DNA of 20,933 nt from an uncultured cyanobacterium (GCA_937121005.1 CAKZKB010000174.1:1-20933), one strand, 5' to 3'. Shown: positions 13,276 through 20,401, numbered from the stretch's first letter. Notes: a model not told the origin generated them from the sequence alone. Translations and numbers: made by a program.

Positions 13276-15624
13276 CTATGCGGAGATGCGACGGCGGTTG
13301 CTGGCAAATTTGAGTCCGGCTAAAACAATTCCCATGGTGAGGAAAAGACGAACCCACCAGGCGATCGACCCGCCGGGATGTTGGGGAAAGGTGGCAGTTT
13401 GGTAGTAAAATGTTGCGACCCAATAGGCCAATCCAGTCGTCCACAAACCGACGAAAATTGTCCAGCCGAGATTGGTTTCCCGGTAAACAGCCGCCATTGC
13501 CGAAACGCAAGGAAAGTAGAGCAATACGAACAGCAAAAAGGCGATCGCGGCGGTAGAACTGCCGAAGCGTTGCGACATTTGCCCGAAGGTGGAGTAGCTG
13601 ACTTCTTGTTCTGTGGCTGCGGTTTCTAGGTCGCTGGCGCTACTCATAATCCCCAAACCGACCGGATCGAGAACTTGGTTGGAGAGATCGGCTAAGTTGG
13701 CGGGAATGCTAGCAAAGGCTTCTTGCATTCCACCTAACAAGCTGTATCCTTCTTCGGGTTCCTCGGCGATATCGGCTGCGGTTTCAACGCGATCGCCCAA
13801 TTGAGCGTACAGCGAATCCATGCTACCAACCATCACTTCTTTGGCAAATACTCCGGTAAAAATACCGACGGTGGCGGGCCAGTTTTCCTGTTGAATGCCC
13901 ATAGGTGTAAAGGCGGGAGTAATGGTACGACTAACCGCACTCAACAGCGAATCTTGAGAGTCGTGCTTGCCAAAAGATCCGTCCGTGCCTACAGAATTAA
14001 GCAAGCCCAAAATCACCACCATAATTACAATCATTTTACCCGCGCGGCTGATGAAGGCTCGCAAGCGTTCCCACGCCCGGATCAGCACGCCTTTAATGGT
14101 GGGTAGGTGATAGACGGGCAACTCCATCACGAAGGGAGAAGCCTGTCCTTGCAGTAGAGTATTTTTGAGTACCAAACCTGTAAAGACGGCGGCGAGGATA
14201 CCCAAAATGTAGAGCAAAAAGACGATGTTCTGGCCGTTGCGGGGGAAGAAAGCAGCGCAAAACAGGGCATATACTGGGAGTCGCGCCCCGCAAGACATGA
14301 ACGGATTCATCAACACCGTCATCAGGCGATCGTGGCGATTTTCCAGGGTACGCGCTGCCATGATACCGGGGATGTTGCAACCAAAACCGACCATCATGGG
14401 GACGAAGGATTTGCCCGGAAGTCCTACAAAACGCATCAGCCGATCCATAACGAAGGCTGCCCGCGCTAAGTATCCCGAGTCTTCTAAAATGGCTAGACAG
14501 ACGAACAGCAAGCCAATTTGGGGAATAAAGGTTGCGGTGGTTTGGATACCGCCACCCACGCCATCCGCTAGCAAGCCGATCGCCCAACCGGGGGCGTTAA
14601 TTCCCTCGAGTAAATGCGCCGTCCCATCAACGAAAATGGTACCGAAGGCAATATCGAAAAAGTCGATAAACGCACCGCCGAAGTTAATCGAAATCAGGAA
14701 GGTGAGGTACATCACCCCTAAGAAGATAGGGATGCCCCAAGTGCGGCTGAGGACGACGCGATCGACGCGATCGGAAAAGTGTTGTTGTCCGGCATTGCCG
14801 CAAACGGTGGCTTCTTGCAACACTTGATGAATCCAAGTGTAGCGGGCATCGGCGACGAGCAAATCGATGTCTTCATCGAGGGTATCGCGAACCCGATCGC
14901 GGTGATGCGTCACCAGATCGGCCAGGTTTGCGTCCCGGAAGCGATCGTCGTATTGCAGTAAACTGAGACTGTGCCAGCGACGATCGTCGGGTTGGTAGGG
15001 TAAGGCGCTACCAATTTCGCTGAGGGCAGCTTCGATTTCCTCGGGGTACGAAACTCGCGTGCGCGGCGTAAAAGGATATTCGATCGCCTCTTGCACCACA
15101 TCGCGCAACTGGCTGACCCCCCGGCCGAGACTGGCACTCATGGGAATCACCGGGCAACCGAGGCGATCGGCCAGGACTTCAACATCAATTTGAATCTCCC
15201 GTTTGTCGGCCAGATCCATCATGTTGAGGGCGACAGCAACGGGAATGCCCATTTCCAGCAGTTGCGTGGTTAGATAGAGATTGCGCTCGAGGTTGGCCGC
15301 ATCGACAATATTGATAATTAATCGCGCTTCTCCTGACAGCAAGTAGTCTCGGGCCACTTGTTCGTCGAGGCCGGTGCTGGCATCTTCCATATCCAGGGAA
15401 TAGACCCCCGGCAGGTCGATGACGGTGATGGTACGCTGCGCGTGGCGATAGCTGCCTTCTTTGCGCTCGACTGTCACCCCCGGCCAGTTGCCCACCCGTT
15501 GGTTGCTGCCCGTGAGGGCGTTAAATAGGGTGGTTTTGCCGCAGTTGGGGTTGCCGACGAGGGCAATGCTATAGAGCGATCGCCCAGTATCCCGGCGGCG
15601 AGGGAGCGTGGTTGTATGGCTCAT
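13276..15624 (-). CDS. feoB: Ferrous iron transport protein B
   Basis: The main Fe2+ importer of the cytoplasmic membrane, 782 residues. The N-terminal G domain has G1 GNPNCGKT (24-31), G3 DLPG (70-73) and G4 NMMD (134-137), followed by a GDI-like helical region. The membrane domain has two Gate segments, including FVPMMVGFGCNIPGIMAARTLENRHDRLMT and NPFMSCGARLPVYALF with the conserved Cys, and several more helices up to a basic C-terminus (SNRRRISA). ATG 15624 overlaps the feoA TGA as ATGA, indicating translational coupling. The insert around residues 560-680 (acidic, Gln/Glu-rich, from about GSFGKHDSQDS to TEQEVSYS) is the usual variable cytoplasmic loop. No terminator with a T-run lies downstream; two repeat elements do. 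Confidence 0.97.
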   Translation of the reverse strand: MSHTTTLPRRRDTGRSLYSIALVGNPNCGKTTLFNALTGSNQRVGNWPGVTVERKEGSYRHAQRTITVIDLPGVYSLDMEDASTGLDEQVARDYLLSGEARLIINIVDAANLERNLYLTTQLLEMGIPVAVALNMMDLADKREIQIDVEVLADRLGCPVIPMSASLGRGVSQLRDVVQEAIEYPFTPRTRVSYPEEIEAALSEIGSALPYQPDDRRWHSLSLLQYDDRFRDANLADLVTHHRDRVRDTLDEDIDLLVADARYTWIHQVLQEATVCGNAGQQHFSDRVDRVVLSRTWGIPIFLGVMYLTFLISINFGGAFIDFFDIAFGTIFVDGTAHLLEGINAPGWAIGLLADGVGGGIQTTATFIPQIGLLFVCLAILEDSGYLARAAFVMDRLMRFVGLPGKSFVPMMVGFGCNIPGIMAARTLENRHDRLMTVLMNPFMSCGARLPVYALFCAAFFPRNGQNIVFLLYILGILAAVFTGLVLKNTLLQGQASPFVMELPVYHLPTIKGVLIRAWERLRAFISRAGKMIVIMVVILGLLNSVGTDGSFGKHDSQDSLLSAVSRTITPAFTPMGIQQENWPATVGIFTGVFAKEVMVGSMDSLYAQLGDRVETAADIAEEPEEGYSLLGGMQEAFASIPANLADLSNQVLDPVGLGIMSSASDLETAATEQEVSYSTFGQMSQRFGSSTAAIAFLLFVLLYFPCVSAMAAVYRETNLGWTIFVGLWTTGLAYWVATFYYQTATFPQHPGGSIAWWVRLFLTMGIVLAGLKFASNRRRISA

Positions 15625-16172
15625 GATGCACCTCCTTCGATGAGTTCGACTTGCAGTGCGTCGGCTTCGTCTTTTCGCAAGCTCAAACTAAAACCGCGCA
15701 CTTCGATTTGGGTGGGATCCCCTAGGGGGGCGTGGCGAGTGATGGTAAACTCCACGCCAGGGGTGAGTCCCATGGCGAGTAACTTGCGCTTGTAGGCGCG
15801 GGCGGTGGGTTCGTAGCCCGCGACGCGCAACCGGGAGCCAATGGCGGCATCCCGCAGGCGAACGCTGGGGCGTTGGGTAGTGCCATTCATCGATCGTTTC
15901 CTCTGTGACAAACTTTTGTGTTCTCTTCTCGGCGGGGCCGCAATGCGGACAACCCGAACACCTCGAGCCATCTCCGCCCCGATCCCGAAGCGATCGCCGT
16001 TGAGAGCGATAATGACAGCACCATCCGCCGCGCAAGCGACTACCTCAAACTCGACACCGGGCATCAGTCCCATTCCCATCAAGCGAGACTGGATTCCGGT
16101 GCGATCGAGGGCAACAAGGCGCAGACGATCGCCCGTGCGAGCGGCAGACAGTGGGAAGGATTCGGTTTCCAA
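15621..16172 (-). CDS. feoA: Tandem FeoA-FeoA fusion protein
   Basis: FeoA proteins are ~75-residue SH3-like partners of FeoB. This 183-residue product has two. Domain 1 (~5-78) has TGDRLRLVALD, LMGMGLMPGVEFEVV and GDRFGIGAEMARGVRVV. Domain 2 (~100-180) has IGSRLRVAGYE, KLLAMGLTPGVEFTITRHAPLGDP and EVRGFSLSLRKDEADALQVELI. They are joined by a basic linker PPRREHKSLSQRKRS. The start is TTG 16172, supported by GAGGAAA seven bases upstream. A second possible start, ATG 15890 (Met95), has its own GAGGAAA just before it, so domain 2 may also be made alone. Two separate feoA genes are common in cyanobacteria, and this looks like their in-frame fusion. The TGA overlaps the feoB ATG. Confidence 0.93.
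   Translation of the reverse strand: METESFPLSAARTGDRLRLVALDRTGIQSRLMGMGLMPGVEFEVVACAADGAVIIALNGDRFGIGAEMARGVRVVRIAAPPRREHKSLSQRKRSMNGTTQRPSVRLRDAAIGSRLRVAGYEPTARAYKRKLLAMGLTPGVEFTITRHAPLGDPTQIEVRGFSLSLRKDEADALQVELIEGGAS
15888..15903 (-). promoter_or_regulatory. Internal ribosome binding site and start within feoA
   Basis: On the minus strand GAGGAAACGATCG precedes ATG (15890-15888). The site before the outer TTG start is nearly the same (GAGGAAACGCC-TTG). It could direct separate translation of the second FeoA domain from the same message. Confidence 0.6.
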
Positions 16173-16541
16173 GGCGTTTCCTCGAGTGGTTGGCAGGATG
16201 CGGGGCGATCGACATCAGACCCAACATCGGCTCGTTACATCTGAGAACTACTCTCAACTACTAACACGGAAGATTGTCTGGCCCCTGCGAATTTTGGAAA
16301 GTTTTAACAATCTAAATCTACGGAAACGTATCGAGATATACGCTCTATCGCCCTAATAACGAAAAGAAGCGGTCTGTCTGGACTCCAGCGCTCTTGAAAG
16401 TCAATTTCAGTGCTTTTGGGCCTGACGAACGAGCGACGAGCAATACCAGGGATTCAGGTATGCTAGGCTAAACGGATGTAGAAACCCGGTTTCTCTGTAC
16501 CACCTGAATACTTACAGTTTGTTGAAACTCTAGTAAAAATT
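16173..16541. other. Intergenic region between feoA and the small membrane protein
   Basis: Besides hairpin copy 2 (16452-16516), the region holds the unmapped feo promoter. TGAGA-N5-TCTCA (16242-16256) is a short palindrome ~70 bases before the feoA start and could be an operator, but it is no Fur box that I can recognise. The AT-rich stretch 16293-16345 is a likely place for the feo promoter. No further gene is seen. Confidence 0.4.
16452..16516. repeat. Hairpin element, copy 2 (upstream of feoA)
   Basis: ATTCAGGT (16452-16459) pairs with ACCTGAAT (16502-16509). Inside is AGAAAC-CC-GGTTTCT. Its reverse complement matches copy 1 at 13138-13215 closely in the GTAAG.ATTCAGGTGGTA and AGAAAC.GGGTTTCTAC parts; the spacer near the other end has diverged. 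Confidence 0.8.
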
Positions 16542-16928
16542 GTGGAACGTGGATTGATTTGGTTGCCCTTGTTAGCCTTGTTTGTCGGTTTGGCTTGGGC
16601 GGGTTGGAACGAATTTCAAAAAGTTGAAGCCTACCGCCGTTGGGCCGAAGAGTTCGATCGCGCTAAATAGTTGTTTGAATTATTTTTGGGGCAAAAAGGA
16701 GAGACAATAATATGGGGCCGGCCGACGCGCGGCGACCCCATTCTTTTAGGTCAATTTTCTTTGAGCGATGTGACGGCGATCGCGGTGCAAACGGACAAGG
16801 GGAAAGTCAAGTTGACTTTTAGCTTAAGTGACGATAAAGAGGCGATCGCGATCCCCTTTACCGATCTAGAATTGGCGCAACAATGGTGTGCGGCGTTACA
16901 GCGCGATTGCCCAAAAATCGAGGTTTAA
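16542..16928 (+). pseudogene. Conserved cyanobacterial membrane protein gene interrupted by an in-frame TAG
   Basis: GTG 16542 to TAG 16668-16670 encodes 42 residues: a hydrophobic helix (LIWLPLLALFVGLAWAGW), then NEFQKVEAYRRWAEEFDRAK. The same frame continues after the stop for 85 codons: LFELFLGQKGETIIWGRPTRGDPILLGQFSL, then a beta-rich part, ending in TDLELAQQWCAALQRDCPKIEV. From memory, one cyanobacterial protein of unknown function has both halves in a single chain (..WA..FDRAKYDIYAVLGQKG..LTWGKPTR.GP...FSL..), with Tyr where the TAG lies, so one base change would explain it. A TTG follows the TAG directly, so the second half (16671-16928) could be made by reinitiation. The gene end overlaps the convergent exosortase stop. 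Alternatives are a sequencing error or two real small proteins. Confidence 0.6.
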
Positions 16929-17821
16929 GCGCCTTCTCCCTCAACGGGAACGCCTGTAAACGCATCCGAGAGCTTTTCAATAATTAACAGTGCTGGAATT
17001 AACAACACTAACATCGTGGCTGACATCATATCGCCGCCCCAACTGGCGTGCAACCAGTGAAACATCCCTTCGCGTCCGGTTCCGTGAAAGTAGGTTAGTA
17101 GCGCATTGCGAACGATGTTGGTTCCGACGCTAATCGCGATCGCCGCCGCCAAAAAGGTTAAGGAGATTTTCTTCGATTTCAGGTTGTTCGTCCAATACAA
17201 CAAAATCAAGGCCACGTAAATCGTCGTAAACAGCATTTTTAGCCCCGCACAGTGGGGAGCGACTTCTACTGTTTTGCCACCGACAAACAAATAAATCTGA
17301 TCCACGTTGACATTCAGCCCGATCAGGCCTAAAATGAAGCCAGCCGTGGCCGCAATGAATTTTTGCAAGGGCAAAATATAGGTAGCGATGAGATAAGGAA
17401 TGTCGTTCGGTGTTGCCAAAAATAGCAGCAGCCAGGGAAACCACAGCAGCCGCCAACCGGAAAATCCTTTAAACCACAGGCACAAACCCGCTAGCATAAT
17501 GGGAAACGAAAGGTTAACCAAGTCCCATAAGCCACTGAGGTAAAAAACGCCAGCCACACCGAACAAAACGGCTCCCCAAACCGAACCGCGATCGGGCAAT
17601 TTCATCCACTTATCCCGCTTTTCCCAAGCGATATAGACCGCCAGGGGAATACCGAGAAGGCCGTGACTGAAATATTCGTGTTCGATGCTGATACTTTTAA
17701 AGACCCATCCGTGTACCCACTGAAGCAGTAACGGCACGTACAAGATCGCCAGAAACAACACGACAGCTGTTTCGTCGAAGCGGATCTGTTTCCAGTCGGG
17801 AAATTTTTCTTTTAACTGCAC
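16925..17821 (-). CDS. Cyanoexosortase B
   Basis: Exosortases are multi-pass membrane transpeptidases that process PEP-CTERM-tagged exported proteins, often tied to exopolysaccharide. This 298-residue protein has ~8 hydrophobic segments and the catalytic triad region: Cys191 in VEVAPHCAGLKML, Arg238 in NIVRNALL and His258 in FHWLHAS. The early FKSISIEHEYFSHGLLGIPLAVYIAW segment is also typical. Its closeness to the cyanobacterial B type is a recall-based judgement. The usual small partner protein for this type and any PEP-CTERM substrate are not in the window. The ATG at 17821 has no strong ribosome binding site visible. Its stop codon (16925-16927) overlaps the stop of the convergent gene. 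Confidence 0.88.
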   Translation of the reverse strand: MQLKEKFPDWKQIRFDETAVVLFLAILYVPLLLQWVHGWVFKSISIEHEYFSHGLLGIPLAVYIAWEKRDKWMKLPDRGSVWGAVLFGVAGVFYLSGLWDLVNLSFPIMLAGLCLWFKGFSGWRLLWFPWLLLFLATPNDIPYLIATYILPLQKFIAATAGFILGLIGLNVNVDQIYLFVGGKTVEVAPHCAGLKMLFTTIYVALILLYWTNNLKSKKISLTFLAAAIAISVGTNIVRNALLTYFHGTGREGMFHWLHASWGGDMMSATMLVLLIPALLIIEKLSDAFTGVPVEGEGA

Positions 17822-17928
17822 GGTTTTTTACTCCACGATCGACTGAGATGCGAGACAGACGGCTAACAAAAATTAGAGCTACTCTATTTTAGACCCAGAT
17901 TCGAGAAGTGCGTGCGGGACGATCGCCC

Positions 17929-17955
17929 AAAAAAACCGGCCCCTGACGGAACCGG
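17929..17955 (-). terminator. Rho-independent terminator of the low-complexity protein gene
   Basis: On the minus strand, CCGGTTCC, loop GTCA, GGGGCCGG (eight pairs, two of them G-U in RNA) is followed directly by seven T. It lies ~37 bases after the stop at 17993 and separates that gene from the exosortase gene. Confidence 0.88.
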
Positions 17956-17992
17956 ACAAGTAAGCAGTTCAAAAGAAGCAATTTAGCGCACA

Positions 17993-18349
17993 TTAGCGCG
18001 GCTTTTTCATCCCGCGAGCCATGTTGCGGAACATATCCAAGTTGGTGTCGCGGCTGCGGCGTTGTTCGGAACCGCTAAAGCTGTTGCTGCTGGTGGAGAC
18101 GCTGGAAGCCGGCTTCACTTCAGGAGTCGTAGAAGTGGCAGGAGTCATGCCAACAGAGGGTTGAGAGGCGCTGCTGGAGGACTCTTTGGTGAGTGCGGAG
18201 TAGCCGTCGTTGGTTTCGGTGGCGATCGCCATTTCGCCGAAAGCAGGCTTGGCGAAGGTTTTGCGGACGCGCTTCACCTTCCGCATATAGTCGATATCGC
18301 CGTAGGTCTTCGCGTCGTCGTCGCCTAAGAAAAAGTCGTTAGTAGCCAT
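17993..18349 (-). CDS. Conserved cyanobacterial low-complexity protein, unknown function
   Basis: A 118-residue soluble protein. The N-terminal block FFLGDDDAKTYGDIDYMRKVKRVRKTF (residues ~6-32) looks strongly conserved and recalls hypothetical proteins found across cyanobacteria. The middle (~50-95) is Ser/Thr/Pro/Ala-rich and probably disordered. The C-terminus has a second conserved-looking basic motif, DTNLDMFRNMARGMKKPR. Such a pattern of two short motifs joined by a flexible linker suggests a binding or adaptor protein, but no function is known to me. The ATG at 18349 follows TAGGGAACCC. A strong terminator follows the gene and an operator-like palindrome precedes it, so it is probably transcribed alone. 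Confidence 0.8.
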   Translation of the reverse strand: MATNDFFLGDDDAKTYGDIDYMRKVKRVRKTFAKPAFGEMAIATETNDGYSALTKESSSSASQPSVGMTPATSTTPEVKPASSVSTSSNSFSGSEQRRSRDTNLDMFRNMARGMKKPR

Positions 18350-18368
18350 GGGTTCCCTACCGGATTGG

Positions 18369-18391
18369 TAACATAACTGCGTGTTATGTTA
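18369..18391 (-). promoter_or_regulatory. Operator-like palindrome upstream of the low-complexity protein gene
   Basis: TAACATAAC-N5-GTTATGTTA is a perfect 9-base inverted repeat with 5-base spacer, 20 bases before the start codon at 18349. AT-rich sequence beyond it (18390-18402) may contain promoter boxes. The form suits a dimeric repressor site; a 5' leader hairpin is the alternative. Confidence 0.5.
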
Positions 18392-18441
18392 AATATTATC
18401 ACGGAAATTAAGATTTGCGATCGCGTTTCTTAAATTTCTCA

Positions 18442-19353
18442 TCAAATTTTCTCATCTCGCCAGCGCTGGATCCAGCTTTGTACGGCATCGCGCAAGTCGG
18501 GGCGATCGGCATCGAACCATTCAATTTCCGGGTAGCGGCGAAACCAAGTACGCTGGCGTTTGGCAAACTGGCAGGTATGGAGGATGGTTTGCTCCATGGC
18601 TGCGGCAAGCGAGATCTCTCCAGCGAGGTGGCGTTTGACCTCGGCATAGCCTAACGTATCGAGCAGGGGTAAATCTGTGCCGTATTTAGCAATGAGATAT
18701 TCGACTTCGGCAACAAAGCCTAATTCTACCATGCGATCGCACCTTTTTTTGACGCGATCGCGCAGTGCCTCTGGACTGTTGCAAGTCAAACCAATGTGGA
18801 GAATGGGATAGTTGGGTGGGTTTTCGCCTTGCTGTTGGGAAATGGGAGAACCTGTGGCATAAAAAACTTCTAAGGCACGGAGGGTGCGGACGGTATCGTT
18901 GGGGTGAATTTTGGCCGTTGAAGTGGGATCGACCTGCTGTAAAATGGCGTAGCATTGGGGTTGGGAAAGCGAAACCAGTTGCGATCGCAGTTCTGGTATA
19001 GGAGCGACGCGGGGAATTTTTAAGCCCTTTGTTACTGCTTCAATATACAATCCCGTTCCTCCCACGAGTAAGGGAATTTGTCCTTGGCTGTGGAGGCGAT
19101 CGATAAGGAATTGGGCTCGTTCTTGATACGCGGCAACGGTGAGGGTTTCGGTGGGGTCGCAAATGTCAATGAGAAAGTGAGGAACCGCCGCGCGATCGTC
19201 TTTGTCGGGCTTGGCCGTGCCGATGTCAAATTCACGATACACTTGGCGAGAATCGGCACTTAAAATCGACGATCGCATCTGTTTCGCGATCGCGACGGCT
19301 AACCCCGATTTCCCCGTTGCGGTTTCCCCACAAATAACAATCAATCCACTCAT
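18442..19353 (-). CDS. miaA: tRNA dimethylallyltransferase
   Basis: MiaA adds a dimethylallyl group to N6 of A37 in tRNAs reading UNN codons. The 303-residue protein has the P-loop GETATGKSG (9-17), SADSRQVYREFDIGTAKP (~33-50), VPHFLIDICDPTE, LLVGGTGLYIEAVTKG (~95-110), NDTVRTLRALEVFYATG, and the C-terminal LLDTLGYAEVKRHLAGE and FAKRQRTWFRR motifs. Length is normal. The ATG at 19353 is preceded by GAGGAG at ~9 bases. Repeats lie upstream; the following gene on the same strand is 92 bases away with its own probable promoter. hfq, a neighbour in many proteobacteria, is absent here. Confidence 0.97.
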   Translation of the reverse strand: MSGLIVICGETATGKSGLAVAIAKQMRSSILSADSRQVYREFDIGTAKPDKDDRAAVPHFLIDICDPTETLTVAAYQERAQFLIDRLHSQGQIPLLVGGTGLYIEAVTKGLKIPRVAPIPELRSQLVSLSQPQCYAILQQVDPTSTAKIHPNDTVRTLRALEVFYATGSPISQQQGENPPNYPILHIGLTCNSPEALRDRVKKRCDRMVELGFVAEVEYLIAKYGTDLPLLDTLGYAEVKRHLAGEISLAAAMEQTILHTCQFAKRQRTWFRRYPEIEWFDADRPDLRDAVQSWIQRWRDEKI

Positions 19354-19639
19354 CTAAATTTCTCCTCGTTCCTCTGGCTCTGCCAGGGAACGTCGTTTCG
19401 AGGCTCTGCCTCGTGTAGAATGGAGGCGGATCCTCTGCAATTCGTTGCGCCCTGCAATATTCAGAAATTGTAGGGGCGAATGGCATTCGCCCTATCCCAA
19501 CCAATCGGATTGTACCAGAAATTAACCGGATTTGATATGAAGGAAGCGAAGCAACGAGGGAGGGCGAGGCATTCGCTAAGGAGATTGCAGAAAAAAACTC
19601 CATTTCTCTGTGCGAATGCCTAGCCCCTACAGGAACAAA
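19354..19639. repeat. Nest of intergenic hairpin repeats between DUF2973 gene and miaA
   Basis: Four hairpins are visible. (1) 19367-19392, CGTTCC(T)CTGGC / GCCAGGGAACG, 11 pairs with one bulge. (2) 19399-19413, CGAGGC-TCT-GCCTCG. (3) 19474-19492, GGGCGAATG / CATTCGCCC. (4) AGGCATTCGC (19567-19576) with GCGAATGCCT (19612-19621), perfect 10 bases around 35. Parts such as GGCTCTGCC and TAGGGGCGAATGG are, from memory, dispersed repeats of cyanobacteria. No gene is supported here. Confidence 0.75.
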
Positions 19640-19662
19640 CCCGGCTTCTGAGAGAAACCGGG
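19640..19662 (-). terminator. Terminator of the DUF2973 gene
   Basis: On the minus strand CCCGGTTTCT, loop CTC, AGAAGCCGGG (9 of 10 Watson-Crick pairs, the tenth a T-G) is followed by TTTGTT. It lies 39 bases after the stop at 19702. The stem uses the AGAAACCGGG repeat also present in the two feo-flanking elements. Confidence 0.7.
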
Positions 19663-19701
19663 CGTTTTGAAAACTCACTTAAATGTTGGCTTCTCTACTT
19701 T

Positions 19702-19986
19702 TTAAGCATCGCGATCGGCCGGAGAAGAATCGTAAAGCGCGTCGAGTTGGGCGCGGGCTTCATCGACGTTCACCGATCGCATGACTAATAACGGTTCGTT
19801 GGTGACTCGTCCGGTATTGTCCAGTAACTCTGGATGGGGAACGGTTTGCGGTTGCGATGCAGACATTCGCGGGGCGGTGTAGGGTCGCTGCGAGTCTCGA
19901 CTCAGGCGAATTAAGTTACCGATGAGGTTGCGAATGGCCATAAATGCCAGTAAGGTAAATGCCAAGATGTAAAGTAGGTGTAACAT
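19702..19986 (-). CDS. DUF2973 small membrane protein
   Basis: A 94-residue cyanobacterial protein. One N-terminal hydrophobic helix (MLHLLYILAFTLLAFMAIRNLI) is followed by a polar linker. Next is the family signature HPELLDNTGRVTNEPLLVMRSVNVDEARAQLDALYDSSP (~51-89). The function is unknown to me. GGAGGA five bases before the ATG at 19986 is a strong ribosome binding site. The DUF2605 gene is 76 bases upstream on the same strand. The two families occur side by side in many cyanobacteria, so a shared role and operon are likely. Confidence 0.9.
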   Translation of the reverse strand: MLHLLYILAFTLLAFMAIRNLIGNLIRLSRDSQRPYTAPRMSASQPQTVPHPELLDNTGRVTNEPLLVMRSVNVDEARAQLDALYDSSPADRDA

Positions 19987-20062
19987 TGCTGTCCTCCAGG
20001 TAAAATTGCTAAATAAATCGATGGTGAAAAGGTTTTGAAAAAAACGATCGCACTGCCAGGGG

Positions 20063-20401
20063 TCAACCCGCCTCGGGTGCAGTATCGGACGATCGCTCTT
20101 GTCGGAACCGCATCGCCACTTGCCAACACTCGGTTAGCAGCTTGTGCCATGGCATCAATACTGCCATGTCTACGCCCGCTTGCCCGTCAGTGACGTTCAG
20201 CAGCATCTTCGCCGTGTTGACCTCTTCGCGAGCGCGAACCACCCGCGCCAGCAAGTCCGCCTGGCCCGCTTGCCCCAAAAATGAAATCTTCTCAGATTCT
20301 AGCAGCGACTGCGATCGCCCGAACCAATACTGAAAATCTTCCAGGAGCGGCTCTAATATATTTTTCAGCAAGTTGGGGTCGGTAGGGTACGAATCTAACA
20401 T
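20063..20401 (-). CDS. DUF2605 protein
   Basis: A 112-residue soluble, mostly helical protein found in cyanobacteria. Recognisable parts are LLKNILEPLLEDFQYWFGRSQSLLESEKISFL (~11-42), QADLLARVVRAREEVNTAKMLL, DGQAGVDMAVLMPWHKLLTECWQVAMRFRQE (~72-102), and a variable tail. The function is unknown to me. The start is ATG 20401, with GAGAGGA ~14 bases upstream. It forms a likely two-gene unit with the DUF2973 gene downstream and is divergent from dprA, with 68 bases between the starts. Confidence 0.9.
   Translation of the reverse strand: MLDSYPTDPNLLKNILEPLLEDFQYWFGRSQSLLESEKISFLGQAGQADLLARVVRAREEVNTAKMLLNVTDGQAGVDMAVLMPWHKLLTECWQVAMRFRQERSSDTAPEAG

Noticed and set aside
16242..16256. TGAGA-N5-TCTCA as a Fur box
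   Set aside because: Short and unlike the GATAATGATAATCATTATC consensus. An iron-related operator is possible but unsupported.
16668..16670. Genome-wide recoding of TAG as an amino acid
   Set aside because: amt, purE and feoB all end in TAG at positions that fit their families, so TAG is an ordinary stop here.
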